Below are positions 19,189-29,610 of a stretch of DNA of 64,000 nucleotides, piece by piece. The DNA is taken from NCBI RefSeq assembly GCF_000308515.1, contig NZ_BAFV01000018.1, positions 1 through 64,000 of the forward strand. Reading direction: 5' to 3'. Each line of letters opens with the position of its first letter. Positions within the stretch are counted from its first letter, which is position 1. This stretch comes from Nocardia carnea NBRC 14403. Lineage in GTDB: Bacteria; Actinomycetota; Actinomycetes; Mycobacteriales; Mycobacteriaceae. Position numbers and translations under genes: made by a program. Below the pieces are notes generated by a model. It ran no database searches. It had not been told where the DNA came from and saw nothing but the letters and a program-made list of their open reading frames with translations.

Positions 19189-20064
19189 ATGGCGTGGAAA
19201 CCCGATCAGATGCCCGACCAGCGCGGGCGCACTTATGTCGTCACCGGAGCCAACGGTGGCCTCGGCGCCGAGACCACCAAGGTCCTGGCCGGTAAAGGGG
19301 CCACCGTGGTGATGGCCTGCCGCAACACCGAGAAGGCCCGCGAGGTCGCCGACAGTATCGGTGGAGATCTCCAGGTTCGCCGGCTCGACCTGGCCGATAT
19401 GTCCTCGATCCGCGAATTCGCCGAGGCCACCGGTGAATTCGATGTACTGGTCAACAACGCGGGCCTGATGAATGTGCCGTTCTCGCGGACCGTGGACGGT
19501 TTCGAAACCCAGTTCGGAGTGAACCACCTCGGGCATTTCGCTCTCACCGGGCTGTTGCTGGACCGGATGCGCGACCGGGTGGTGACCCTCGCCAGTATCG
19601 CCCACAAACAGACACCGAAACTGTGGATCGACGACCTGAACTACGAGAACCGGCGCTACCAGCGCAACCTCGCCTACGCGCAGGCCAAACTGTCCAACCT
19701 GATGTTCGCCCGCGAACTACAGCGCCGCCTGGCGGCGGCCGGCTCACCGAAACGGTCCTACGGGGTGCATCCCGGGGTATCGGCCACTGAACTGTTCACC
19801 CGCACCGAGACCCCACTCGATCTGGTCAGCAAACCGGTGATCCGGCTGGTCGGGCACGCCCCGGCCAAGGCGGCGCATTCCACCTTGTTCGCGGCGACGA
19901 TGCCGGATGCCGATCCGCAGACCTACTGGGGTCCGACCCGGCTGTTCCAGTCCCAGGGCCCCGTGGCGGCCTCCCCGTCGACCCGGTTGTCGAAGAACAC
20001 GGGCCTGTGGCGGCGGTTGTGGGAAGAGTCGGAGCGGATGACCGGAGTCGTCTACGACCTCTGA
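19189..20064 (+). CDS. Short-chain dehydrogenase/reductase
   Basis: A protein of 291 aa with a Rossmann fold. The cofactor motif is TGANGGLG near residue 19. NNAG follows near 88. Catalytic residues are Ser in TLASIAH and Tyr/Lys in YAQAK near 163-167. It resembles the retinol-dehydrogenase/protochlorophyllide-reductase-like SDRs common in actinobacteria. The substrate is unknown. ATG 19189 sits 8 bp after a palindromic site, suggesting control by a TetR-like regulator located elsewhere. Confidence 0.88.
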   Translation: MAWKPDQMPDQRGRTYVVTGANGGLGAETTKVLAGKGATVVMACRNTEKAREVADSIGGDLQVRRLDLADMSSIREFAEATGEFDVLVNNAGLMNVPFSRTVDGFETQFGVNHLGHFALTGLLLDRMRDRVVTLASIAHKQTPKLWIDDLNYENRRYQRNLAYAQAKLSNLMFARELQRRLAAAGSPKRSYGVHPGVSATELFTRTETPLDLVSKPVIRLVGHAPAKAAHSTLFAATMPDADPQTYWGPTRLFQSQGPVAASPSTRLSKNTGLWRRLWEESERMTGVVYDL

Positions 20065-20138
20065 CCGGCGCCGACAGCCGCCCGCGCGACGCACACCTCA
20101 CACTACGGCCGGTGTAGTAGACGGGTACCGTGGTAGGC

Positions 20139-20663
20139 GTGCCCGAAACCTCCCGCCGTACCGTGCACCGCCCGGCTCTGATCGTCCTGGCGGTTGTGCT
20201 CGCGGTAGCAGCGCTGGCATTGGGCTGGTGGCAGATGGAGCGGTTCTCCTCGGCCAGCGGGACAGCGCAGAACCTCGGCTATGCGATGCAGTGGCCACTG
20301 TTCGGCGCTTTCGCGCTCTTTGCCTACTTCCGCTTCGTGCGGTTGGAACAGGAAGCCGGGGTGGAGGATGCCGAATCCACGAACCCGGCCACGAACTCGG
20401 CGGGCACAGGCGGCGAAGCGGGATCGACGACAGCGACCGGTGCCGAACCGGCCGCCGACGACGAATCGGCACCGTCCGGCCGCCGGCGCAGCACCGCTGT
20501 CCGGGAACCGCGCGAGATTCCTGCCGGTTTCCTGCCGGAACGGCCGCGAGCCGCCCGCGACGCCGATCCGGTGCTCGCCGAATACAACAGCTACCTCGCC
20601 CGGTTGAACGCCGGCGACCAAGCGGGCAGCGAAGCCCGCGATCCCGAGAGGAGCGCCGGTTGA
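20139..20663 (+). CDS. LprD-like membrane protein without lipobox
   Basis: A protein of 174 aa. One N-terminal helix (about residues 12-32) leads into ALGWWQMERFSSASGTAQNLGYAMQWPLF, then a second helix, a variable acidic linker and a conserved tail EIPAGFLPERP and DPVLAEYNSYLARL. These blocks resemble mycobacterial LprD (Rv1343c, recalled), but no Cys is present in the first helix, so it should not be lipidated. The start is GTG 20139, with GTG 20130 possible. Its stop overlaps the next gene as TTGA, so the pair is coupled as in M. tuberculosis. Confidence 0.8.
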   Translation: MPETSRRTVHRPALIVLAVVLAVAALALGWWQMERFSSASGTAQNLGYAMQWPLFGAFALFAYFRFVRLEQEAGVEDAESTNPATNSAGTGGEAGSTTATGAEPAADDESAPSGRRRSTAVREPREIPAGFLPERPRAARDADPVLAEYNSYLARLNAGDQAGSEARDPERSAG

Positions 20664-21022
20664 CCGCCAGCGAGAAAACCACCGTCGCCGCCGAGCCCGC
20701 GCGGCCCGCCGGCGACCGCAAGATCGCGGGTGCGCTGCTGCGCTACCGCGTGCTCGCCTGGGTCACCGGTCTGTGGCTGCTGCTGCTCACCGCCGAGATG
20801 ATCGCGCAGTACGGGTTCGGCGTGGATACCCCGTCGTGGATCGCGCTGGTACACGGCTGGGCGTACTTCATCTACCTGATCCTCACCGCCGACCTAGCAG
20901 TCAAGGTGCGCTGGCCGATCAAACGCACTATCGGCACCCTGCTGGCGGGCACGATCCCGCTGCTGTCGTTCTTCGTCGAGCACCGCAATACTCAGCAGGT
21001 CAAACGCGACTTCGGCGTCTGA
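20660..21022 (+). CDS. DUF3817 family membrane protein (Rv1342c-like)
   Basis: A protein of 120 aa with three membrane helices (about 28-48, 58-76 and 85-105). The family pattern RYRVLAWVTGLWLLLL and LVHGWAYFIY is present. The start TTG 20660 overlaps the stop of the LprD-like gene by TTGA and has GAGAGGAG at 20645-20652, so a longer upstream extension in this frame is rejected. It is a paralogue of the DUF3817 protein at 5779. It is convergent with rdgB. Confidence 0.85.
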   Translation: MTASEKTTVAAEPARPAGDRKIAGALLRYRVLAWVTGLWLLLLTAEMIAQYGFGVDTPSWIALVHGWAYFIYLILTADLAVKVRWPIKRTIGTLLAGTIPLLSFFVEHRNTQQVKRDFGV

Positions 21023-21076
21023 TCGGCCCCTCTCGCAGACCGGACGAAATGTGGCCTCCGGTCGGGCTCGTTCTGC

Positions 21077-21685
21077 TCAGTCGGCCAGCCGAGTGAGTGC
21101 CGGCAGCAGTTCGGCCAGCGCGCGGCCGCGGTGGGAGGCCGCATCCTTCTGCGCCGGGGTGAGCTGAGCTGCGCTGAGCTCGCCGCCCTCGGGCTGGAAC
21201 AGCGGGTCGTAGCCGAAGCCGCCGTCGCCCTGCGGTGCGCGCGCGATGGTTCCGGGCCATTCGCCGCGCACTACGGTCTCCGCGCCGTCCGGTAGCACCA
21301 ACGCGCAGGCCGAGACGAAGTACGCGCCACGGCGATCGTCGGGGACATCGGTGAGCTGGGCCAGCAGCAAGGCGTTGTTCGCGGCATCGTCGCCGTGCCG
21401 CCCGGCCCAGCGGGCCGACAGGACACCCGGCATCCCGTTCAACGCGTCCACCGCGAGCCCGGAATCGTCGGCGATACACGGCAACCCGGTCGCCACGGCA
21501 CCGTCGCGCGCCTTGGCCAGCGCGTTCTCCTCGAAGGTCGCCCCGGTTTCCGGTGCCTCCGGGTATTCCGGGACATCGTCGAGCCCGACGATCTCGAGCC
21601 CGGCGACGCCGGCCTCGTCCAGGATCCGGCGCAGCTCGTTCAGTTTCTTGGCGTTGCGGCTGGCCAGCAGAACGCGGCGGGTCAT
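21077..21685 (-). CDS. rdgB: XTP/dITP (non-canonical purine NTP) pyrophosphatase RdgB/HAM1
   Basis: A protein of 202 aa, the usual HAM1 length. It hydrolyses dITP, XTP and similar to monophosphates and so keeps deaminated purines out of DNA. Landmarks: LLASRNAKKLNEL near the N-terminus, ATFEENALAKA near 51, ADDSGLAVDAL near 72 and GGFGYDPLF near 150. ATG 21685 shares a base with the rph stop (TAATG), so rph-rdgB is translationally coupled, as in many actinobacteria. Confidence 0.95.
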   Translation of the reverse strand: MTRRVLLASRNAKKLNELRRILDEAGVAGLEIVGLDDVPEYPEAPETGATFEENALAKARDGAVATGLPCIADDSGLAVDALNGMPGVLSARWAGRHGDDAANNALLLAQLTDVPDDRRGAYFVSACALVLPDGAETVVRGEWPGTIARAPQGDGGFGYDPLFQPEGGELSAAQLTPAQKDAASHRGRALAELLPALTRLAD

Positions 21686-22458
21686 TACTTCTTCTTCGCC
21701 GGTTCCGGAGCTTCGGGCAGCACACCCGGATAGGGCAGCGCCAGCGCTTCCTTCTGCACCGCGAACAGTTGCTCGCAGCCCGCGAGCGCGGAATCCAGGA
21801 GCTTGTCGAGGGTGGAACGCGGGAAGGTCGCGCCTTCGCCGGTGCCCTGGATTTCCACCAGGGTGCCGGTATCGGTGGCGACAACGTTCATATCGACCTC
21901 GGCGCGCGAATCCTCCTCGTAGGGCAGGTCCAGCCGGACCCGGCCGTCCACGACCCCGACGCTGACCGCGGCGATCGAGCAAGAGATCGGCTGCGGATCG
22001 GCCAGTCCGCCCGCGGCACCGAGGTAGGTGACGGCATCGGCGAGCGCGACGTAGGCGCCGGTGATGGCGGCGGTGCGGGTACCTCCGTCGGCCTGCAGGA
22101 CATCGCAGTCGACGGCGATGGTGTTCTCACCGATGGCGGCCAGGTCGATACAGGCGCGCAGGGAGCGGCCGACCAACCGGCTGATCTCCTGGGTACGTCC
22201 GCCGACCTTTCCCTTGACCGATTCCCGGCTGCTGCGGGTGTGGGTCGCGGCCGGCAGCATCGCGTACTCGGCGGTGAGCCAGCCCAGACCGGAATCACGC
22301 CGCCACGGCGGTACGCCCTCGGTGACGCTGGCCGTGCACATCACCCGCGTCTGCCCGAACTCGACCAGCACCGAACCGGCCGGATGCGTGGTGAAACCTC
22401 GGGTTATCCGTACCTCGCGGAGCTCGTCGTCCGCCCTGCCATCGGCTCGTCTCGACAC
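21685..22458 (-). CDS. rph: Ribonuclease PH
   Basis: A protein of 257 aa, a phosphorolytic 3'-5' exoribonuclease that trims tRNA 3' ends and works as a hexamer ring. Landmarks: the [22 protein letters not shown] block near residue 20, [26 protein letters not shown] near 85-110, and [15 protein letters not shown] near 125. The C-terminus ends in EPAKKK. GTG 22458 gives the normal length; in-frame sequence upstream is not conserved. It overlaps rdgB by 1 nt. Confidence 0.95.
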   Translation of the reverse strand: MSRRADGRADDELREVRITRGFTTHPAGSVLVEFGQTRVMCTASVTEGVPPWRRDSGLGWLTAEYAMLPAATHTRSSRESVKGKVGGRTQEISRLVGRSLRACIDLAAIGENTIAVDCDVLQADGGTRTAAITGAYVALADAVTYLGAAGGLADPQPISCSIAAVSVGVVDGRVRLDLPYEEDSRAEVDMNVVATDTGTLVEIQGTGEGATFPRSTLDKLLDSALAGCEQLFAVQKEALALPYPGVLPEAPEPAKKK

Positions 22459-22538
22459 GCGCTCAGCGTAGTGGGGTCCCCGTGCCGGCATCCGCCGGGG
22501 TCGCAGCGTTCGACCGCCGCGCCGGACCCGGTGACCCC

Positions 22539-22557
22539 GCGCCGACGGAGCCGGCGC
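22539..22557 (+). repeat. GC-rich hairpin repeat, copy 3
   Basis: GCGCCGACGGAGCCGGCGC matches copy 1 at 17 of 19 positions, and the two changes compensate poorly. It is followed by CGAAATTACAG as in other copies. It lies between rph and the phosphodiesterase gene, just past the stop of the latter. Confidence 0.5.
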
Positions 22558-22562
22558 CGAAA

Positions 22563-23327
22563 TTACAGCTCGAAGGACTCGCCCGGTGTCACGGCGTGTA
22601 CGGGGCCGGTGAATTCCGCCTTCGCTTCGGCGATGACGTCTTCGCGGGAAGTCCACGGCGGGATATGGGTGAGAAGTAGTTCCCCGACTCCCGCCGCGGC
22701 CGCGATCCGGCCGGCTTCGGTGCCCGAAAGATGGATGCCTTCGGGGCGGTTCGCCGGATCGTGGGTCCAGGAGGCCTCGGCCATGAGAACGTCCGCGCCC
22801 TGGGCCAGTTCCTGAACCGCCGAGCAGACGGCGGTATCACCGGTGTAGACGAAGGTGCGCCCGGCGGCGGTGACGATACGCAGTCCGTAGGACTCCGGCG
22901 GATGGAACATACGGCGCGCGGTGATGGTGTGACCGGGACCGAACTCGACCGTTTCCCCCTCGGCCCATGCGCGGAAATCGATCACATCGGACCAGTCGTC
23001 GCATTCGCCACCGATCTCGGCGGAAGCGTTACCGATCCGCACCGGCGCATCCGACGGACCACGCACGATGGCCTGCCCGGTGGGCGGCGTCGGGTGGTAG
23101 CGCCGCCAGACCAGCAGGCCCGGCAGATCCAGGCAGTGGTCGGCGTGCAGGTGGGTGAGGAAGATGTCGACCTCGCCCGGATCGGCGTATCGCTGCAGCG
23201 CGCCGAGGATCCCGGGACCGAAATCGATGATCACCGGCGACATATCCGGGCCGGTGAGCAGATAACCCGACGCTGGGGAATCCGGGCCGGACACGCTGCC
23301 CGAGCACCCGAGGACCGTGAGGCGCAT
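22563..23327 (-). CDS. Metallo-beta-lactamase-fold cyclic-nucleotide phosphodiesterase (Rv1339-like)
   Basis: A protein of 254 aa. The metal motif HLHADH (H59, H61, D63, H64) sits at the end of the first conserved strand. The further metal ligands His near 155-160 and Asp in YTGDTA near 172 are also present. Rv1339 of M. tuberculosis, in the same neighbourhood, is reported to be an atypical class II cAMP phosphodiesterase. The assignment here is by fold and position. ATG 23327 starts the conserved [11 protein letters not shown]. It directly follows the rhomboid gene, with no murI between them. Confidence 0.88.
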   Translation of the reverse strand: MRLTVLGCSGSVSGPDSPASGYLLTGPDMSPVIIDFGPGILGALQRYADPGEVDIFLTHLHADHCLDLPGLLVWRRYHPTPPTGQAIVRGPSDAPVRIGNASAEIGGECDDWSDVIDFRAWAEGETVEFGPGHTITARRMFHPPESYGLRIVTAAGRTFVYTGDTAVCSAVQELAQGADVLMAEASWTHDPANRPEGIHLSGTEAGRIAAAAGVGELLLTHIPPWTSREDVIAEAKAEFTGPVHAVTPGESFEL

Positions 23328-23396
23328 GCTCCCATGCTGCCACGATGTTTCCCGATTCAAGACCGCATCCCCCGAAAATACTGGCCGCATCCACGG

Positions 23397-24110
23397 TCAC
23401 CGGGGTGGGACGGCTGCCCCGGTGCGCAGTTGCCGGCGGTGTCGACGTTCATCACTGGAGAGTACCCAGCCGGCGATCAGTCCACCCATTGCGCCGAAAA
23501 GGTGTCCCTGCCAGGAGATTCCATCTTGACCTGGGAGAACACCCCATAGTAGGGAGCCGTAGAAGACGAGTACCACGACGCCGAGAACGATCTGGCCGAT
23601 CCGGCGGGCGAACCAGCCGCGGCAGATGAGGTAGGTGAGCCAGCCGAAGACCAGCGACGATGCGCCGATATGTACGGAGTTCGTCCCGCCGGTGAGCCAG
23701 GTGCCCACGCCTGCGACGAGCCAGACGATCCCGGTGGCGGCGAGCCCGCGGCCGATACCGGTGGCCAGCGTCAGGAAGCCGAGGATCAGCACCGGCAGCG
23801 TGTTGCCGATCAGATGGTCCCAGCTGCCGTGCAGCAGCGGAGCGAACAGGATGCCGTCGAGGCCGTCGACGACGCGCGGTTCGATCCCCGCGGTGCAGTC
23901 GATGCAGTAGTCGATGATCGAATCCACCGATTCGATCAGATACAACAGGACGACGAACGCGGCCATCAGCACCGCGGCCCGCCCCCAGTCCCGTCCGGCG
24001 GTGAAACGCGGCCGCCCGGTGGGGGCGGCCGATCCGCCGCCGGAGGTCGGCCGGAGCGCAGAAATACGATCGGGGTCGAACGAAGCGCCCAGGGGTGCGC
24101 CACCGGTCAT
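23397..24110 (-). CDS. Rhomboid family intramembrane serine protease
   Basis: A protein of 237 aa with six predicted membrane helices from residue 43 on. It has HxxxN-type loop HGSWDHLIGN near 94-103, the catalytic Ser in HIGASSLVFG (S151) and the catalytic His in WQGHLFGAMGG (H203). It cleaves unknown membrane-protein substrates in the bilayer. The start ATG 24110 follows ACAGGAGG. A GC-rich hairpin (24131-24149) lies directly ahead of that ribosome binding site. The counterpart Rv1337 (recalled) has the same neighbours. Confidence 0.92.
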   Translation of the reverse strand: MTGGAPLGASFDPDRISALRPTSGGGSAAPTGRPRFTAGRDWGRAAVLMAAFVVLLYLIESVDSIIDYCIDCTAGIEPRVVDGLDGILFAPLLHGSWDHLIGNTLPVLILGFLTLATGIGRGLAATGIVWLVAGVGTWLTGGTNSVHIGASSLVFGWLTYLICRGWFARRIGQIVLGVVVLVFYGSLLWGVLPGQDGISWQGHLFGAMGGLIAGWVLSSDERRHRRQLRTGAAVPPR

Positions 24111-24130
24111 GACGATCCTCCTGTAATTCG

Positions 24131-24149
24131 GCGCCGCCTCCGGCGACGC
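24131..24149 (-). repeat. GC-rich hairpin repeat, copy 4 (upstream of rhomboid)
   Basis: On the minus strand GCGTCGCCGGAGGCGGCGC, one change from copy 1, followed by CGAATTACAGGAGG. Hairpin, short AT stretch and GGAGG repeat the arrangement seen before the thiolase gene. Confidence 0.65.
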
Positions 24150-24235
24150 GAGCCGGAGCGTTACCGAGTCTACCGAGGCTGTCGCCGGGTGGCGGCGGCT
24201 TGCAAGTTCGGGTACTGGCCGCCGCCGCGGGCAAC

Positions 24236-25481
<1,246 letters not shown>

Positions 25482-25532
25482 GGGTACTCCTCGCTTGTTG
25501 TCTTCTCGGAAATCGGTCGGAAGTTGTGGGGG

Positions 25533-25955
25533 TCAGGCGGTCTCGTAGGCGGCGACGATCCGCACCGGTTCCTCGGTGACCTCGCCGTCGAGGATCCGGT
25601 AGCTGCGCAGTTCGTGCTGCTCCGGGTCGCGGGTCGAGACCAGGACGTAGTGCGCGCCGGGCTCGGAGGCGTAGGAGATATCGGTGCGGCTCGGGTAGGC
25701 CTCGGTGGCGGTGTGGGAGTGGTAGATCACCACCGGCTCCTCGTCGGCGTCGTCCATCGCCCGCCACACCTTCAGCTGCTCACCGGAATCGAACCGGTAG
25801 AACGTCGGGGAGCGCTCGGCGTTGATCATCGCGACGAACCGCTCGGGACGGTCGGACCCCTCGGGCCCCGCGATGATCCCGCAGGCCTCGTCGGGATGGT
25901 CGGCGCGGGCGTGCGCAACCATCGAATCCACCAGGTCGGCCCTGATCACGAGCAC
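25533..25955 (-). CDS. mec: Mec: JAMM/MPN+ zinc peptidase acting on CysO-cysteine
   Basis: A protein of 140 aa. The JAMM motif is exact: H79-x-H81-x7-S89-x2-D92 in HSHTATEAYPSRTD, with the catalytic Glu at E23 in DEACG. Mec releases cysteine from the CysO-Cys adduct. Because CysO here ends in GGA, it may also trim the last Ala. The start GTG 25955 has GGAGAGG 7 nt upstream. It is the first gene of the mec-cysO-cysM unit. Confidence 0.93.
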   Translation of the reverse strand: MLVIRADLVDSMVAHARADHPDEACGIIAGPEGSDRPERFVAMINAERSPTFYRFDSGEQLKVWRAMDDADEEPVVIYHSHTATEAYPSRTDISYASEPGAHYVLVSTRDPEQHELRSYRILDGEVTEEPVRIVAAYETA

Positions 25956-26044
25956 AATCGAACCTCTCCACACATCGTCTCGGCTCTCGCCGACCCATCA
26001 CAGCCGACAACCGTCGAGGATATTCGGGTATTCCCGGGTCTGCG

Positions 26045-26063
26045 GCGCCGCCTCCGGCGGCGC
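26045..26063. repeat. GC-rich hairpin repeat, copy 5 (after P1 peptidase)
   Basis: GCGCCGCC-TCC-GGCGGCGC, perfect 8-bp arms, 5 bp past the P1 peptidase stop. In this place it looks like a terminator between the peptidase and mec, though it has the same sequence as the leader copies. Confidence 0.65.
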
Positions 26064-26067
26064 GGGG

Positions 26068-27129
26068 TCAGCTGCCGAACAGTTCGCTGTAGGACGGGAT
26101 ACCCGCGACCGATACCGCCGACCGGATCGCGTCGACCACTGCCCGCTCCACGCAGACCGCGGCGGCGGTGCACAGCTCGTCGAGCAGCGGGAGGTCGCCG
26201 GGGAAGGTGGCCGGGAGTGCGGGCAGGTCCGGCGGTGTTGCCGTGCCGGTGGCCAGGGCGAAGAACGTATCGCCGTCGAGGGGGGAATGCGCCGGTCGTA
26301 CGGCCCGCGCCAAACCGTCGTGCGCGGTGGTGGCGAGGCGGCGGCAGCCCAGAGTGTCGAGGGGCGCGTCGGTGGCGACCACGCCGATCGTGGTGTTCAG
26401 GACAGTGCTCTTGACGGGGAGCGCATTGGCCGCGGCCAGTTGTTCCGGTGTGGCCGGTCGTAACCCGGCGAACTCGGGACCGTCGGTGCCGACACCCCAC
26501 GGCAGCCCGGTGCGCGGATCGAAAACCGATCCGACCGGGTTCGCGACCACCAGCGCGCCGACGGTGACGCCGGCGGCGATACCGTCGCTGAACCGGATAC
26601 TCGCGCTGCCGATACCGCCCTTGAGCGCACCCGCCTGTGCGCCCACTCCCGCACCGACACAACCGCGCAGGAAATCGGGTCCGGCCGCGTCGGCGGCGTG
26701 GTAACCGAACTCGGCGGTGGGGCGGGTGGACCAATCGCCGACCGGCAGATCGAAGATCACCGCGCCGGGCACGATCGGCACCACGCGGGTGGGGTCGGCC
26801 GGGTCCATCGGGATGCCCTCGCCGTGTTCCTCCAGCCAGCTCATCACGCCGTCCGCGGCCGCGAGGCCGTAGGCGCTGCCGCCGGTGAGCAGGATCGCGT
26901 GCGCCTGCCGCACCGTATTGGCGGGGTCGAGCAGATCGGTCTCCCGAGTGCCGGGGCCGCCGCCGCGCACATCCACAGCGGCGACCGCGCCGCCCGGCGC
27001 GCGGACCACCGTGCTGCCGGTGGCGGCGCCGGAACCGTGGGTGGCGTCGGGGTCGAGGACGTGGTGGTGGCCGACCAGCAGGCCGGCGATATCGGTGAGC
27101 GCGTTCCGCGGTCCGGGTGCGCCGGTCAC
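26068..27129 (-). CDS. P1 family (DmpA/OAT-like) aminopeptidase or amidohydrolase
   Basis: A protein of 353 aa of the DmpA fold, which self-cleaves to expose a nucleophile. Landmarks: GLLVGHHHVLD near 17, RGGGPGTRETDLL near 55, LLTGGSAYGLAAADGVMSWLEE near 80-100, and GAQAGALKGGIGSASI near 165 in the processing region. Rv1333 (recalled) is the positional counterpart and is annotated as a hydrolase. The substrate is unknown. GTG 27129 overlaps the DUF2017 stop by 4 nt (GTGA). Confidence 0.88.
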   Translation of the reverse strand: MTGAPGPRNALTDIAGLLVGHHHVLDPDATHGSGAATGSTVVRAPGGAVAAVDVRGGGPGTRETDLLDPANTVRQAHAILLTGGSAYGLAAADGVMSWLEEHGEGIPMDPADPTRVVPIVPGAVIFDLPVGDWSTRPTAEFGYHAADAAGPDFLRGCVGAGVGAQAGALKGGIGSASIRFSDGIAAGVTVGALVVANPVGSVFDPRTGLPWGVGTDGPEFAGLRPATPEQLAAANALPVKSTVLNTTIGVVATDAPLDTLGCRRLATTAHDGLARAVRPAHSPLDGDTFFALATGTATPPDLPALPATFPGDLPLLDELCTAAAVCVERAVVDAIRSAVSVAGIPSYSELFGS

Positions 27130-27695
27130 GGTGCCATCGCCTGCAGTAGGGAGTCCTGCATCCAGGTGAGCCAGTGGTAGACGTCCAGATGCGGGGCGCG
27201 GGGGTCGTCGGGCGGGAACTGTTCGGGGGTGTCGGCGTCGATTTCCAGGACGACGCCCAGGGCCAGCCGGATATCGGTGAGGGCGGCGAGCCAGGCGTCC
27301 GCTTCTTCCGGGGTCAGTGCGATCTTGCCGCCGTCCTCCGGCACGGTGCGCAGGACGACCCCGGCGGCGGCCAGTTTCTCGTCGATGATCTCCGGTTCGT
27401 GCAATCCGCGTAGCGCGCTGTTGAGATCGGCGCGATCGGCGTCGGGGGAGCCGGGTTCGGCGCGATGGAAATCGGGGAGCAACCGGGCCAGCCGGGGATC
27501 GTCCGGGGGGAGGGTGTTGCCGCTGCGCAGACCGGTGAGTGCGGCGAGCTCGTCTTCGGGGGCGGACGATGCGCGCTCACCCAGCAGACCGGAGACCGCG
27601 CCGACCAGCGAACGCAGCACGCTCGCCTCGCGCGCGTCCAGCTCGGACCGCAGCTTGAGACCGCTCAATGAGTTCTTCCGGCTCCATTTACGCAC
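27126..27695 (-). CDS. DUF2017 family protein (Rv1332-like)
   Basis: A protein of 189 aa, helical and acidic at the C-terminus (DVYHWLTWMQDSLLQAM). DUF2017 members sit between clpS and the P1 peptidase throughout actinobacteria and are sometimes annotated as transcriptional regulators, although no helix-turn-helix is evident. GTG 27695 is the start. It is 21 bp downstream of clpS and overlaps the next gene by 4 nt, so a shared transcript is likely. Confidence 0.85.
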   Translation of the reverse strand: MRKWSRKNSLSGLKLRSELDAREASVLRSLVGAVSGLLGERASSAPEDELAALTGLRSGNTLPPDDPRLARLLPDFHRAEPGSPDADRADLNSALRGLHEPEIIDEKLAAAGVVLRTVPEDGGKIALTPEEADAWLAALTDIRLALGVVLEIDADTPEQFPPDDPRAPHLDVYHWLTWMQDSLLQAMAP

Positions 27696-27716
27696 GTCGC
27701 TACGGTAACCGTCCGA

Positions 27717-28079
27717 TCAGTCGTCTCGTTGCATGGTCGCCCACAGGCCCGCCGCGTGCAGCCGGCGGACATCCTGTTCCATTTTGTCCCGCGAACCGGA
27801 CGATACGACGGCTTTGCCCTCGTTGTGCACCTTGAGCATCAGCTCGGTCGCCTTGGCTTTGCTGTAGCCGAACAGCTTCTGGAAGATGTAGGCGACGTAG
27901 TGCATCAGGTTGACCGGATCGTCCCACACCACGGTGACCCAGGGGCGGTCCTCGGCCTCCAGGATCTCGGTGGCTTCTACGGCTTCGGGGGTCGCCTGTG
28001 CCGCCGACAACGTGGCGCCGGCGGCGCCTACTCGGACCTCGATCGTCCGGGTGCGGGGTGCTGTGTTGCACAAGGCCAT
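27717..28079 (-). CDS. clpS: ATP-dependent Clp protease adaptor ClpS
   Basis: A protein of 120 aa. The N-terminal 45 residues are variable. The ClpS core follows: [21 protein letters not shown] near 47, then [20 protein letters not shown] near 75-95. It delivers N-degron substrates (bulky N-terminal residues) to ClpC/ClpP. ATG 28079 was chosen because it gives the family length and upstream frame is not conserved. It diverges from pncB. Confidence 0.93.
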   Translation of the reverse strand: MALCNTAPRTRTIEVRVGAAGATLSAAQATPEAVEATEILEAEDRPWVTVVWDDPVNLMHYVAYIFQKLFGYSKAKATELMLKVHNEGKAVVSSGSRDKMEQDVRRLHAAGLWATMQRDD

Positions 28080-28272
28080 AAATCCAAGGGTACGACTCGC
28101 GGTGTAATTCACAACACCCGGAGCAGGAACAATACGGCTGCCTCCGGCTCGGCGAGGGGCCGCACACAGGCCGGGCGGTACGGCCGGGAGAGCGTATGCC
28201 GGATTGCCCGTCGTCCCGGGCGTGGCGGGTGCTCTAACCGACCGGTGGCCCGGCCTGTTTACAGTGACAACC

Positions 28273-29583
28273 GTGGACCCGCGCGATACCGCCGCCAGCA
28301 CCGCCCTGCTGACCGACCAATACGAGCTCACGATGCTGGCGGCCGCGCTGGCCGATGGTTCCGCGGCGCGGCGCTGCACCTTCGAGGTGTTCGCCCGGCG
28401 TTTGCCGCACGGTCGCCGGTACGGCGTGGTGGCCGGGACCGGCCGTCTCCTCGACGCCCTGGCCCGGTTCCGGTTCGGCGAAGCGGAGCTGGAAGTCGCC
28501 GCCGGATTCCTGGACACCGCGACCGTCGACTGGTTACGGGACTACCGCTTCACCGGCGATATCGACGGCTACCCCGAGGGTGAACTGTATTTTCCGGGAT
28601 CGCCGATCCTGTCGGTGACCGGGACCTTCGCCGAATGCGTGGTACTGGAGACTCTGGTGTTGTCGGTCCTCAACCACGACAGCGCGATCGCGTCCGCGGC
28701 CGCCCGGATGGTGAGCGCCGCGGCCGGCCGACGCATGATCGAGATGGGGTCGCGCCGCACGCACGAACTGGCCGCACCGGCCAGTGCGCGGGCGGCCTAT
28801 CTGGCCGGTTTCCACGCGACCTCGAATCTGGAGGCGGTACGCCACTACGGCGTGCCCGGCGCCGGGACCAGCGCGCATGCGTTCACTCTCGTGCACAGCG
28901 GGCCGGACGGGGAACACGAGGTGGAGGCGTTCCGCAGTCAGGTGGCGGCGTTCGGGCCGGGCACGACACTGCTGGTCGACACCTTCGACATCACCCGCGG
29001 CGTCGACCTCGCGGTGCAGGTGGCCGGTCCGGAGCTCGGGGCAGTACGTATCGATTCCGGTGATCTCGGCGTGCTGGCCCGGCAGGTCCGCGGGCAGCTG
29101 GACGAACTGGGCGCGGTGAACACCCGCATCGTGGTCTCCGGCGATCTGGACGAATACGCGATCGCGGCCCTGCGCGCGGAACCCGTCGACGCCTATGGGG
29201 TGGGTACGCAGCTGGTCACCGGTTCAGGGGCCCCGACCGCGGGCATGGTGTACAAGCTGGTCGAGGTCGAGGGGTTACCGGTAGCCAAGCGTTCCAGCCA
29301 CAAGGAGTCGCGGGGCGGGGCGAAACGGGCGGCGCGCCTGGCCCGGTCCACCGGGACGATTGTCGAGGAGATCGTGTACCCGGCGGCCGGCCGATACCCG
29401 GACCCGGGTGAGCTCGCGGTACGCGAGCTGCCGGTACCGCTGGTCCGCGGTGGCGAACCGCTCGACCGTCCGCCGCTCACCGAATCTCGCGAGCTCGTGG
29501 CGCGCGGCCTGGTGAGTCTGCCCTGGGAGGGCATCAAACTGTCCGGCGGTGATCCGGCGGTGCCCACCACATTTGTGGCCTGA
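28273..29583 (+). CDS. pncB: Nicotinate phosphoribosyltransferase PncB
   Basis: A protein of 436 aa. It makes nicotinate mononucleotide from nicotinate and PRPP using ATP, the entry of the Preiss-Handler salvage route. Landmarks: [13 protein letters not shown] near residue 8, [11 protein letters not shown] near 105, the catalytic-His region [19 protein letters not shown] near 165, and the phosphate-binding region [10 protein letters not shown] near 255. GTG 28273 is the likely start; GTG 28264 is also possible, and no clear ribosome binding site is seen. pncA follows 27 bp later. Confidence 0.93.
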   Translation: MDPRDTAASTALLTDQYELTMLAAALADGSAARRCTFEVFARRLPHGRRYGVVAGTGRLLDALARFRFGEAELEVAAGFLDTATVDWLRDYRFTGDIDGYPEGELYFPGSPILSVTGTFAECVVLETLVLSVLNHDSAIASAAARMVSAAAGRRMIEMGSRRTHELAAPASARAAYLAGFHATSNLEAVRHYGVPGAGTSAHAFTLVHSGPDGEHEVEAFRSQVAAFGPGTTLLVDTFDITRGVDLAVQVAGPELGAVRIDSGDLGVLARQVRGQLDELGAVNTRIVVSGDLDEYAIAALRAEPVDAYGVGTQLVTGSGAPTAGMVYKLVEVEGLPVAKRSSHKESRGGAKRAARLARSTGTIVEEIVYPAAGRYPDPGELAVRELPVPLVRGGEPLDRPPLTESRELVARGLVSLPWEGIKLSGGDPAVPTTFVA

Positions 29584-29610
29584 CCGGCCGCTGCGGGGGA
29601 AAATGAGGGT

